Positions 1 through 6,849 of a DNA stretch of 17,544 bases are shown here, in pieces (the stretch's first letter is position 1; each line of letters opens with the position of its first letter). Made by a program: the position numbers and the translations under genes. Source of the DNA: UBA1081 sp045639185 (GTDB taxonomy: Bacteria; Bacillota; Clostridia; Oscillospirales; Acutalibacteraceae); the NCBI GenBank assembly GCA_045639185.1, contig JAZUCO010000168.1, positions 1 through 17,544 of the forward strand, given 5' to 3'. The notes under the pieces are model-generated. The model was given only the letters and a program-made list of their open reading frames with translations. It was not told the DNA's origin and did not search any database.

Positions 1-29
1 CCGCACTCAGCTGAGTGCGGTCTTTTCGG
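1..29 (+). terminator. Perfect palindromic hairpin, probable terminator of a gene left of the window
   Basis: Bases 1-10 (CCGCACTCAG) are exactly complementary to 11-20 (CTGAGTGCGG), and the arm is followed by TCTTTTC on the plus strand. The stem is GC-rich against AT-rich surroundings, as in an intrinsic terminator. The T tract lies on the plus side, so it best serves a plus-strand gene ending just before the window. The minus-strand gene ending at 115 may also use it, but the bases that would show a T tract on that side are outside the window. A second, weaker hairpin (TTCATCT at 80-86 with AGATGAA at 97-103) lies between and has no T tail. Confidence 0.6.
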
Positions 30-114
30 ATTCAGATGCAAACGCGTTTATCTGTATCCGTTGTTTGTATTATCTGCATTTCATCTGAAATTTATAAGAT
101 GAAAAATATGTAAA

Positions 115-1509
115 TTATTTTGCAATATGTTCTGAAATCAGATTGAAGTCTCCGCCGTCAAAGGATGCATAAAGTGAGTATGTGCCTGTGTCGGGATTAA
201 AACCTGCACCGTAATACATAACATCTTGCTGTGACTTGCAGAAATTCACGTTTTCTGCAATTACATCACTTCTTCTTACACCGTTTATGCGATACAGTTT
301 TCGGTCTGTCATTATTATATACAGACTGTCATCAGAATGAAGCATAAATCTGTAAACACCAGTTGCAAGAAGCTGATTGTTTGTATTTTTAAGAGAATAT
401 ACATCTCCTGCAGTTGTCATATAATATATGTATCTGTTTTTTGCAGTAGCATAAAACTCATCAACACCCGACGCAACAGATTCTGTATCCGTACCATTGT
501 AAGTGTATACACTTCCCTGAGTGTCGAGATATGCAATCGTTTCATCATCGGTAACGCTGAAACTCTTAACATCTGAACAAAGCTCTTTGACAGCAGTTTC
601 TTCATTCACATAATATAGCAATGTGTTACCTTTTTCGTTGACAGAAGTATAAAATGCTGCCTCGAGAGAAGCATTCACAACTTCTGTATTGCCCATAGAA
701 TCAAGACGAAGACTTTCCTGCATATATGAATGAGGTCTGCCCGTTCCTGCAAAAAGTCTTACTCTGCTCTTGCCGTCAACAGACATATATGTATATTCAC
801 CGTCGCTGAATATAACAACAGATAAATCTTCTGAAAATACAAATGAATCTGCAAGCACAGACGGACCGAGTTTACTTTTCATTGAGCCGTCTGCACCGAG
901 TATGCAGAATGAATTGTCTGAAGAAAGCACATAGATATTCTTACCGTCTGAACTTACGGCAACGGGCATATAGCCTTCTCCGACTTTCTCTGATTTACCT
1001 TTCATATAAAGATATAAAGACTGTGAGTTTTCTTCCCTTTTTACATAAACAACTGCATTTGCATCAGGTGAAGACGCAAAGCACTCAACAGAATCTGTTA
1101 TTTCTGTTTTATCAATAAAAAGAACATCATCTGAATTGAGATATACAACTTTTTTGCCGTCTGCAGAGCAGATGAATTCACCTGTACAATTCGCATTAAG
1201 CTTTGAAAAATCTCCATTCTGCACATGGTAAAGAGTATATGTTGAGCCGTCAGCCATAAGCACGGCAGATGAATCGGAAGCAAAGCTGTTTCTGATGCAG
1301 GATATGCCTTTGCCGGGAATAATTTTACCTGTATTTTCTCCTCCGCTGAGAACAATCGCACCACCGCTTGCGGGTGAGTAAAAAACATCTGTCTGAGCTT
1401 TTTCAACAAAGAAAACTGAAATAAAAATAACTGTTATTGCAAGCACTGCAGATAAAGCAGAAAATATATATGCACGGTTACTGAGGCGAAAAACCTTCTT
1501 CCCTTTCAT
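115..1509 (-). CDS. Membrane-anchored extracytoplasmic beta-propeller-like protein of unknown function
   Basis: From the ATG at 1509 the product is 464 residues. The N-terminus is basic (MKGKKVFRLSNR) and is followed by one hydrophobic segment (about residues 13-36), which reads as a signal anchor. The rest is a long beta-rich region with repeated short blades built around motifs such as SADGKKVVYL, SSDGKNIYVL and DDETIAYL, like TolB/WD40-type or DUF5050-type propellers; I cannot assign a named family. There is no lipobox or sorting signal. GTG at 1545 and ATG at 1515 are alternative starts. I prefer 1509 because GGTGAT lies four bases upstream and because the TTGACA at 1555-1550, if it is the promoter, would start transcription downstream of 1545. 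It is divergent from the beta-helix gene at 1681. A propeller outside the membrane suggests ligand binding or protein interaction, but the role is unknown. Confidence 0.75.
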   Translation of the reverse strand: MKGKKVFRLSNRAYIFSALSAVLAITVIFISVFFVEKAQTDVFYSPASGGAIVLSGGENTGKIIPGKGISCIRNSFASDSSAVLMADGSTYTLYHVQNGDFSKLNANCTGEFICSADGKKVVYLNSDDVLFIDKTEITDSVECFASSPDANAVVYVKREENSQSLYLYMKGKSEKVGEGYMPVAVSSDGKNIYVLSSDNSFCILGADGSMKSKLGPSVLADSFVFSEDLSVVIFSDGEYTYMSVDGKSRVRLFAGTGRPHSYMQESLRLDSMGNTEVVNASLEAAFYTSVNEKGNTLLYYVNEETAVKELCSDVKSFSVTDDETIAYLDTQGSVYTYNGTDTESVASGVDEFYATAKNRYIYYMTTAGDVYSLKNTNNQLLATGVYRFMLHSDDSLYIIMTDRKLYRINGVRRSDVIAENVNFCKSQQDVMYYGAGFNPDTGTYSLYASFDGGDFNLISEHIAK

Positions 1510-1525
1510 AAACATCACCACACTA

Positions 1526-1555
1526 AGATTAACATTTAGAAACACATATTGTCAA
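1526..1555 (-). promoter_or_regulatory. Possible promoter of the propeller gene
   Basis: Minus-strand TTGACA (1555-1550) is followed after 18 bases by TAATCT (1531-1526), preceded by TG as in an extended -10. The -35 is a perfect match; the -10 is poor. Its position just upstream of the ATGs at 1515 and 1509 fits. Confidence 0.4.
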
Positions 1556-1614
1556 GGAAACAAAAAAAATATATAAAATATTTTTAATTTTTCTTAAAAA
1601 CTCTTTTATTTTTA

Positions 1615-1643
1615 TTTACAAAACTATTTTTATATTGTATAAT
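1615..1643 (+). promoter_or_regulatory. Strong sigma-A type promoter of the beta-helix gene
   Basis: TTTACA (1615-1620), a 17-base spacer and TATAAT (1638-1643) form a near-consensus vegetative promoter. A second TATAAT follows at 1651-1656, as part of GTATAAT repeated 13 bases apart, and might give an alternative start. Upstream sequence is very A/T-rich and could act as an UP element. Confidence 0.8.
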
Positions 1644-1665
1644 ACCTTTGTATAATTATCCGAAC

Positions 1666-1671
1666 AGGAGG
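1666..1671 (+). promoter_or_regulatory. Consensus ribosome binding site fixing the start at 1681
   Basis: AGGAGG lies nine bases before the ATG at 1681. An in-frame ATG at 1648 is upstream of this site and falls about where transcription should begin, so 1681 is the likely start. Confidence 0.85.
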
Positions 1672-1680
1672 ACAATTTTT

Positions 1681-3153
1681 ATGAAGTCTGTAAAAAAAGT
1701 AATTGCATTGATTCTTACAATGCTTTTAATCCTTTCAGTTTCTCCCGTAGCTTTTGCTGAAGAAACAGCTGATCCCGAAGCAGAATGGTTCACATCATTC
1801 GGTATCAAAAAAGGTAGCGGTACTCTTGAAGAAGCAATCACAAACTGTGTTGCATCAGGTAAGATTTCTCTTCTTAAAGACGTTGATGCAGATTCAACTC
1901 TTTACATCACAAAGAATGCAACAATCATCGGTAACGGTTATTCAATCACAAGAAGTGACGAAAATGCCGGCGCAATTTTTGTTATCAACAATGCTGCAAC
2001 ACTTACATTCAAAGATGTTACTGTTGACGGTAACGAAACAAACTTCCCCGGTTATGTTAACTCATTGATTTCTCTCACATCAGGCGGTGTTGTACTTGAT
2101 GCAGGTGCTGTACTTACATCAAACAACGCAAAGACATTCAACGGTGGTGCGATTGCAGCAAATGCAGAGTCACTCTCAGCTAAATGTTCAATCACAATGA
2201 ACGAAGGTGCAAAAATCGCTAACTGTACAGGTAACTCAGCAGGTGCTGTTTACCTCGGATCAAACGCTTCAATGACAATCAACGGCGGTACAATTGAAAA
2301 TTGTAAGGCTCTTTATGACGGCGGCGCTGTTGTTGTTGCAACTGCAACATCAAAGCTTGCTGTAAACAACGGTACAATCACAGGCTGTGAAGCAAGCTCA
2401 GGATATTCAGGTTTTACAGGCAGTGCTGTTTATGCTCCTTACGGCACAATTAACCTTGCATCAGCAAAAATCACAAAGAACACAAATAAGTCTGATTTCG
2501 GTGCAATCTTCTTCTCAAGTGCAACTGTTTTCGCAATCAGCGGTGATACATATGTATATGACAATGAAGGCAGCGCAGGTCAGTCAAACATCTTTGTTCC
2601 TGCACACGCAAGCATCATTGTTGAATCAGATTTCACAGAAAATGCTAAAATCGGTGTTACAATTCCCTCTTACATCAGTGCTACAAATGAAGTTGATATG
2701 AGTTTCATCAACACTGATCAGGACATTATGGGTTACGTATTCAACGATGAAGACGGCAAGACATTCTGCAACATTGACGGCACAATCACTCTTATCAAGT
2801 GCATCTATGTTTCTTTTGATGCAGGCAACGGCAACTGCTCAGTAAAGAGCAAGCTCTACCCCGTTGACAAAGCATACGGTGAACTTCCCGAATGCGATTA
2901 CAGAGATGGTTTTGATTTCCTCGGCTGGTACACAGAAGACGGTAAACTCGTTACAGAAGATACAATCCTTACAGCAGACGAAGACATCACTCTTTACGCA
3001 AGCTGGGAAAACCTCAACAAGCTTGACACAAACCCCATGGCAGTTATCGGTCGTTTCTTTGAAAGAATCGGTGACCTTATGAGAATCGTTTTCGAATTCC
3101 TTGAAAGCTTCTTCAGAGGCTCAGGTAATGACGACCTTGCAGAACTCAAGTAA
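1681..3153 (+). CDS. Secreted right-handed beta-helix surface protein with a Listeria-Bacteroides repeat
   Basis: The product is 490 residues. Residues 1-26 form a classic signal peptide (KK, a hydrophobic core, AFA before EE). Residues about 60-310 consist of short parallel-beta-helix turns rich in G, N, T and A, with motifs such as NGGAIAAN, SAGAVYLG, MTINGGTIENC and DGGAVVVA, resembling pectate-lyase-like and polymorphic-outer-membrane-type helices. Residues 375-442 match the Listeria-Bacteroides (InlB B) repeat, ending FLGWYTEDG...ITLYASW. Residues 452-478 form an amphipathic, aromatic-rich helix (IGRFFERIGDLMRIVFEFLE). There is no LPXTG signal, dockerin or SLH domain, so cell attachment, if any, must use another route. 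A strong promoter, a consensus RBS and a bias to AAC, ATC and ACA codons suggest high expression. Probable adhesin or glycan-interacting surface protein; no catalytic residues can be assigned. Confidence 0.85.
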   Translation: MKSVKKVIALILTMLLILSVSPVAFAEETADPEAEWFTSFGIKKGSGTLEEAITNCVASGKISLLKDVDADSTLYITKNATIIGNGYSITRSDENAGAIFVINNAATLTFKDVTVDGNETNFPGYVNSLISLTSGGVVLDAGAVLTSNNAKTFNGGAIAANAESLSAKCSITMNEGAKIANCTGNSAGAVYLGSNASMTINGGTIENCKALYDGGAVVVATATSKLAVNNGTITGCEASSGYSGFTGSAVYAPYGTINLASAKITKNTNKSDFGAIFFSSATVFAISGDTYVYDNEGSAGQSNIFVPAHASIIVESDFTENAKIGVTIPSYISATNEVDMSFINTDQDIMGYVFNDEDGKTFCNIDGTITLIKCIYVSFDAGNGNCSVKSKLYPVDKAYGELPECDYRDGFDFLGWYTEDGKLVTEDTILTADEDITLYASWENLNKLDTNPMAVIGRFFERIGDLMRIVFEFLESFFRGSGNDDLAELK

Positions 3154-3165
3154 TTAAAAAAATCA

Positions 3166-3196
3166 ACGCACGGTGTTAACGCCGTGCGTATTTTTT
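3166..3196 (+). terminator. Rho-independent terminator of the beta-helix gene
   Basis: ACGCACGG (3166-3173) pairs with CCGTGCGT (3182-3189) around an 8-base loop, followed by ATTTTTT. The T run directly abuts the GGAG ribosome site of the next gene, so transcription of that gene must come from read-through or from an unseen promoter. Confidence 0.85.
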
Positions 3197-3205
3197 GGAG
3201 AAATT

Positions 3206-4030
3206 ATGGAAACTTTATTTATTTCAGACCTTGACGGAACTCTTCTCGGAAGTGATGCTTTGCTGAGTGAAGAGACAATAAAAGGATTGAACACGCTCAT
3301 TGACAGCGGAGTCAATTTTACGGTTGCAACAGCAAGAACAAACGCAACTGTTGTGCAAATGTTCAAAGATGTAAACCTGAAACTTCCCGTTATACTGATG
3401 AACGGTGTTGCGATTTTCGACATTAGCAACAAGAATTATATTGCAACGGAAAATATCAGCCCCAGGGGCAAAAATGTGCTTATAAAAGCTGTCAGAGAGC
3501 ACCTTACAGACGGTTTTTTCTATTGTATAGATAACAACACTCTCTCTGTATATTATGAAAAAGCTGACTCTCCTGCTGCGCAGAAATTCATTGAAGAGCG
3601 TGAGCGTGTTTACGGCAAAAAGTTCACAAAAGTGAAGTCATTTGAAGAATGCAAGGACAAAACAATTGTCTATTTTTCAATTGATGCCGAGAAAGAAAAG
3701 CTTGAAAAAGCCTATAATATCATCAAAGAGTGCACAGAGCTTCACCCTGAATTTTACAGAGATATCTACAACACAGACCATTGGTATCTTGAAGTATGTT
3801 CACACACTGCATCAAAGAAAAATGCCGTAAAACGTCTGAGAAACCTCCTTGGCGCAGAAAAGGTTATATCATTCGGAGATAATCTTAACGACATACCGAT
3901 GTTTGAGGCAAGTGATGAAAGCTATGCCGTGGCAAATGCAAAAGATGAAGTAAAGCAAAAAGCAAACGGTGTTATCGAGTCCAACATAAACAATGGTGTT
4001 GTAAAATTCATTAAGAAAAATTTTGAATAA
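3206..4030 (+). CDS. Cof-type HAD-superfamily phosphatase (class IIB)
   Basis: The product is 274 residues, the usual size for Cof/Hydrolase_3 phosphatases, which act on sugar phosphates, FMN or similar metabolites in the cytosol. Motif I is DLDGT (D8, D10), motif II lies in the VATAR region (T42), the motif III lysine is at K204/K205 and motif IV is GDNLND (224-229). The cap between about residues 85 and 195 is the C2B type. The ATG at 3206 is chosen because GGAG lies five bases upstream; an upstream in-frame start at 3173 would lie inside the terminator hairpin. The last 65 codons (from 3833) occur again almost unchanged at 7841-8035 (see the repeat and pseudogene entries), so this 3' end may have been exchanged in a recombination event. 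The gene is intact and the substrate cannot be told from sequence. Confidence 0.9.
   Translation: METLFISDLDGTLLGSDALLSEETIKGLNTLIDSGVNFTVATARTNATVVQMFKDVNLKLPVILMNGVAIFDISNKNYIATENISPRGKNVLIKAVREHLTDGFFYCIDNNTLSVYYEKADSPAAQKFIEERERVYGKKFTKVKSFEECKDKTIVYFSIDAEKEKLEKAYNIIKECTELHPEFYRDIYNTDHWYLEVCSHTASKKNAVKRLRNLLGAEKVISFGDNLNDIPMFEASDESYAVANAKDEVKQKANGVIESNINNGVVKFIKKNFE
3829..4030 (+). repeat. Direct repeat, left copy: 3' end of the HAD gene
   Basis: Bases 3829-4002 match 7837-8010 with two differences in 174 positions (3835 T/C and 3907 G/C), at a constant offset of 4008. The similarity continues more weakly to 4024 (six differences in 22 bases), and the two copies then use different stop codons. 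Outside these limits the flanks are unrelated. Confidence 0.95.
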
Positions 4031-4037
4031 CGCAAAT

Positions 4038-4069
4038 AAAAACAAGTCTCCTTTCGGAGGCTTGTTTTT
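4038..4069. terminator. Bidirectional terminator between the HAD and dockerin genes
   Basis: AAAAACAAGTCTCC (4038-4051) pairs with GGAGGCTTGTTTTT (4056-4069) around TTTC, with one T-G wobble. The A run on the left and T run on the right make it functional in both directions. It lies between the convergent genes ending at 4030 and 4082. Confidence 0.9.
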
Positions 4070-4081
4070 GCTTTTAATATA

Positions 4082-6028
4082 TCAGAAAGTATCAATCTGA
4101 GCAGCGACACGAAGAATCTTTCTTGCGTCTATTGCGTTGACTTTACCGTCTTTTGTTACATCGAAAGCGGCAACAGGCTGAGTATAATTTCCGACAGAAT
4201 CAAGCTGAGCTGAAATTCTCAGAACGATTCGCGCATCGATTGCATTAACCTTTGTGTCACCGTTAACATCACCTAAAATATAATCATCTGCCGGTTTATC
4301 GAGAGCGGGAATAATTCTCTCTTCGGTAACATCACAATTTCCGCACTTGCGCTCTTCTTTGCCTTCCACACCGACTTCTGCATTCTTAACAACTGTCCAA
4401 TCACCGAAGTTGTGGTCTGTTGCTTTTACTTCATCAGCTTTATATGTATCACCACAAGTACATGTATAAGTTGTATAACCGGCTTCAGTGCAGGTGGGAG
4501 CAGTAACAACAGCGTTGTATTCGTGTATATGCTCAGGAGCTTTAACTGCAGGGAATTCATATCCGATTGAAAGCTCTGTAACCGAATCCGTACCGTACTC
4601 GATTGCAGGCTCCATATTGATTTCACCTGTTACATCGTTGTAATATCCGTCTGATGAGAATTCATAGCCGTCTTTGACTTTAAGTGTTATCTGCACCGTG
4701 TACTCATGTCCGACATCAAACTCTGTGATACCTATAATATTGTCCTTGTATTCACCTGTTGTATCAACCCAGATAATTTCCGTGATTTCATAACCCTCAC
4801 CACAGGAGCCTTCCATGTCGGGTGCTTTTCCGAACTCGGGAGCATCAATACCGTTTACATATACTGTTTCAAGTACTGTGGGAGCAGGAGCTTCAGTTGC
4901 GGGGAATTCATAGCCGATTGTAACTTCCGTTGATGAATTTGAACCATAAACAATTGCATCATTACCGTTGATTTTACCTTTAATATCATTATAAGGTCCG
5001 TCCATTACGAATCTGTAGTTGCCGATTATTTCAAGATGTATCTGCACGGTGTATTTTCTTCCGGCTTCAAACTCTGTTATATCATAAATACGGTCTTTAT
5101 ATTCACCTGTTGTATCAACCCAGGAAATCTTTTTGATCTGATAACCGGAGCCGCAGGAAGCGGTAGTATCAACAGCTGCGCCCGTTACAGGAGCATCAAT
5201 GCCTGCAACCGTAACTGTTTTTATATCATCGGGAACAATATATGAATCTGTGATGCCGACAACAACACCCTCTGAAGTTGTGTCAATAACAGTTGCATTG
5301 TATGCACCTATCTTTGCGGAAACAAAAGGGTATCCCTCACCGTCAACCTTGAATCTGTAATCATCTTTTGCTCTGAGCCAGATTTCAACTTCATATTTAT
5401 GACCTGCAACAGCAACTGCGCCTTCAGAAACACTGCTGTTTGCTGTAGCATCTCTCCAGTAAACTGAGCTTACTATATAAGAATCATCTTGGGGCACTGC
5501 AGTGAAGTCAAGCTTTTCACCTGATGCAGGAAAGTCAAGACCTGTAACACCAACAGAAGAAATGCGTACATAGTCACACACTGCGAATTCGTAAGTGATA
5601 CCTACATATTCACCTGCGTTATAACCTGAAATGGCATAAGCATTGCCTTTTTTGCCGTTTATACGGCCTGCAACAGAAGTTGTGAAATTATCTGTTTTGC
5701 TGAACTGATAGCCTGACTGAGCTTTCACAACAACTGCAACTCTGTATTTATGACCCACCTGAAAAACATCAGAAGAAGTCATACTCTTTGCTGTTCCGGT
5801 TGTTATATCAACCCATGCAACACCATAGTTCATATTCTGATTATCAAAAGCTGTAGTAAAATTATAACCCTTTCCGTATGTGGCAACATAATCGGGAGTC
5901 TGACCGGGTACAGGCTCGGAAATATCTCCGATTTCAATTACCGAAAGGGTTTCAGCGGCAAATGCATTAAGAGGCATAATGCCGAAAATCATAATTACGG
6001 AAATGATTAAAGCAATAATTTTTTTCAT
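4082..6028 (-). CDS. Secreted repeat protein with a C-terminal type I dockerin
   Basis: The product is 648 residues. Residues 1-25 are a signal peptide (MKKII..., ending NAFAAE). Four related beta-rich repeats follow at about 29-152, 154-268, 269-384 and 385-498; the last two are closely similar (WVDTTGEYKD, ITEF, YTVQI, IGYEFPA). Residues 499-577 form a small Cys/His segment (HIHEYN, TCTEAG, CTCG, KCGNC) often seen in clostridial surface proteins. Residues 584-648 are a type I dockerin: two calcium loops, DVNGDTKVNAID (587-598) and DVTKDGKVNAID (623-634), the second with T instead of N/D at loop position 3. Dockerins bind cohesins on scaffoldins or on the cell surface, so the protein is probably docked outside the cell; no enzyme domain is recognised. 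AGGAGG lies ten bases before the ATG. The zinc-ribbon gene ends 21 bases upstream, so the two genes look co-transcribed. Confidence 0.88.
   Translation of the reverse strand: MKKIIALIISVIMIFGIMPLNAFAAETLSVIEIGDISEPVPGQTPDYVATYGKGYNFTTAFDNQNMNYGVAWVDITTGTAKSMTSSDVFQVGHKYRVAVVVKAQSGYQFSKTDNFTTSVAGRINGKKGNAYAISGYNAGEYVGITYEFAVCDYVRISSVGVTGLDFPASGEKLDFTAVPQDDSYIVSSVYWRDATANSSVSEGAVAVAGHKYEVEIWLRAKDDYRFKVDGEGYPFVSAKIGAYNATVIDTTSEGVVVGITDSYIVPDDIKTVTVAGIDAPVTGAAVDTTASCGSGYQIKKISWVDTTGEYKDRIYDITEFEAGRKYTVQIHLEIIGNYRFVMDGPYNDIKGKINGNDAIVYGSNSSTEVTIGYEFPATEAPAPTVLETVYVNGIDAPEFGKAPDMEGSCGEGYEITEIIWVDTTGEYKDNIIGITEFDVGHEYTVQITLKVKDGYEFSSDGYYNDVTGEINMEPAIEYGTDSVTELSIGYEFPAVKAPEHIHEYNAVVTAPTCTEAGYTTYTCTCGDTYKADEVKATDHNFGDWTVVKNAEVGVEGKEERKCGNCDVTEERIIPALDKPADDYILGDVNGDTKVNAIDARIVLRISAQLDSVGNYTQPVAAFDVTKDGKVNAIDARKILRVAAQIDTF
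4535..5224 (-). repeat. Tandem pair of closely related coding repeats (repeats 3 and 4 of the dockerin protein)
   Basis: Residues 269-384 (nt 5224-4877) and 385-498 (nt 4876-4535) align along their whole length, with shared blocks GIDAP, SCG.GY, WVDTTGEYKD, ITEF, YTVQI, YND and IGYEFPA. Some DNA identity persists, for example the shared stretch beginning ATTCACCTGTTG near 4750 and near 5101. Repeats 1 and 2 are more diverged. Confidence 0.8.
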
Positions 6029-6049
6029 AATTTTTGTTCCTCCTTGTTA

Positions 6050-6385
6050 CTACTGTTTCTCTGCACACTTTTTACAGAGAACTTTTCCGTCTGCATCATA
6101 TACGACACATTCATCACAAACCATATCTCCGCATTTTTCACATTTCTCAAGCAGAAAACGGACTTCAATATTTGCCCGTTCATAGGCTATTTTGTGGTCA
6201 CTTGCATAAATTATGGCTCTGGCTTCACGCTCATCACTTGTCAGAAAAACCTTGTCTCTGAATCCCGAAATAAAATCGTATTCAATCTCTCTGACAGGTG
6301 TACCGCAGCAATCACAATAAAATTCAAAAATAAATTTTTTAATCGTAGATTTATCAGTAAACTTTTTTGTTACTGCATTCAGCAT
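6050..6385 (-). CDS. Small cysteine-rich zinc-ribbon protein
   Basis: The product is 111 residues with no signal peptide or membrane segment, so it is probably cytosolic. Four CxxC pairs are present: C24/C27 (CDCCG), C82/C85 (CEKCG), C90/C93 (CDEC) and C104/C107 (CKKC). The last three pairs sit in a compact C-terminal unit that could bind two metal ions in a treble-clef, LIM-like or B-box-like fold. The middle (about 30-78) is charged and predicted helical. I do not recognise the family. The ATG at 6385 is preferred over the TTG at 6391 because AGGAGG (6399-6394) lies eight bases upstream. It precedes the dockerin gene by 21 bases with no terminator between them, so it is first in a two-gene operon. 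A role as regulator, adaptor or metal-dependent chaperone is possible but not shown. Confidence 0.75.
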   Translation of the reverse strand: MLNAVTKKFTDKSTIKKFIFEFYCDCCGTPVREIEYDFISGFRDKVFLTSDEREARAIIYASDHKIAYERANIEVRFLLEKCEKCGDMVCDECVVYDADGKVLCKKCAEKQ

Positions 6386-6407
6386 AGGCAAAACCTCCTT
6401 TGTGACT

Positions 6408-6428
6408 CCATTTTAACTTATAAAATGG
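6408..6428. promoter_or_regulatory. Perfect inverted repeat just before the zinc-ribbon ribosome site
   Basis: CCATTTTA (6408-6415) and TAAAATGG (6421-6428) are perfectly complementary around a 5-base loop. On the minus strand the repeat ends nine bases upstream of AGGAGG and contains TATAAG (6422-6417), a possible -10. It could be an operator for one of the two regulators, or an RNA hairpin controlling ribosome access. Confidence 0.5.
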
Positions 6429-6429
6429 C

Positions 6430-6488
6430 AAAAAAAGAGTAGCCCCAAGGGGTAATTTTCCTTTTTTAAGGCTACCTTCAGGGCTACC
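6430..6488 (-). promoter_or_regulatory. Leader with alternative pairing and a terminator-like end upstream of the zinc-ribbon/dockerin operon
   Basis: On the minus strand GGTAGCCC (6488-6481) and GGTAGCCT (6476-6469) are direct repeats 12 bases apart. Either can pair with GGGGCTACT (6446-6438), which is followed by TCTTTTTTT (6438-6430). This is what a transcription attenuator with two competing stems would look like. The same repeats lie just downstream of a minus-strand TTGACA (6495-6490) and could instead be tandem operator sites. No convincing minus-strand -10 was found, so the transcript start is unknown. Confidence 0.4.
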
Positions 6489-6525
6489 ATGTCAAAAAAT
6501 CAGTCTTCCGTTTATGCAAAATCAA

Positions 6526-6551
6526 CAAACATCAATCTTCTGCAATGTTTG
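6526..6551. promoter_or_regulatory. Inverted repeat overlapping the -35 of the XRE/LuxR operon
   Basis: CAAACAT (6526-6532) and ATGTTTG (6545-6551) are perfect inverted copies separated by 12 bases, so the half-sites lie about two helical turns apart. The right arm covers the first bases of the -35. This geometry fits a dimeric HTH regulator, possibly autoregulation by the XRE protein encoded just downstream. Confidence 0.45.
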
Positions 6552-6577
6552 ACATATTATTCAAATTATGCTATATT
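6549..6577 (+). promoter_or_regulatory. Consensus-like promoter of the XRE/LuxR operon
   Basis: TTGACA (6549-6554), a 17-base spacer and TATATT (6572-6577), about 27 bases before the start codon. AGGGGTGAT (6591-6599) supplies the ribosome site for the ATG at 6604. Confidence 0.8.
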
Positions 6578-6603
6578 ATGATATATACAAAGGGGTGATA
6601 CTT

Positions 6604-6849
6604 ATGGACAATTTCAGACTTTATATAAACAAACTCTCATTCCCCGAGCAGGTAAAATATGTGCGGATGGTTCTGCAGATAAGTCAGAATGAGCTTGCAG
6701 AGGGGTGCGGCATATCATACGCAACAGTCAGCCGATGGGAAAGAGAAAACAGAACACCTCAGGTTGCTATGCTGGGCAAATTCTATTCTTTCTGTCTGCG
6801 TAACGGTTTTGAGCTTGACAACTCCATTGTGAAAGGGGATGCTGTATGA
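6604..6849 (+). CDS. Small XRE/Cro-CI family helix-turn-helix regulator
   Basis: The product is 81 residues, essentially a lone HTH_3 domain. Residues about 16-60 carry the helices, with the signature SQNELAEGCGISYATVSRWE, where recognition helix residues 39-47 match XRE proteins. There is no added sensor or oligomerisation domain. The ATG at 6604 is selected by AGGGGTGAT just upstream; an earlier in-frame ATG at 6568 lies inside the -10 region. Its TGA overlaps the ATG of the next gene (ATGA at 6846-6849), so translation of the two is probably coupled and their products may act together. It probably binds the divergent intergenic region (6386-6603), which has several inverted repeats; this is inference. 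Confidence 0.85.
   Translation: MDNFRLYINKLSFPEQVKYVRMVLQISQNELAEGCGISYATVSRWERENRTPQVAMLGKFYSFCLRNGFELDNSIVKGDAV

Noticed and set aside
6044..6442. Plus-strand open frame of 132 codons opposite the zinc-ribbon gene
   Set aside because: The minus-strand gene has a good ribosome site, CxxC motifs and operon spacing; the plus frame has none of these.
6572..6584. Thirteen-base stretch TATATTATGATAT also found at 10765-10777
   Set aside because: Shared AT-rich sequence in promoter regions is expected by chance; in one place it is the -10 in sense orientation and in the other it lies in the opposite orientation, so a common operator is not supported.
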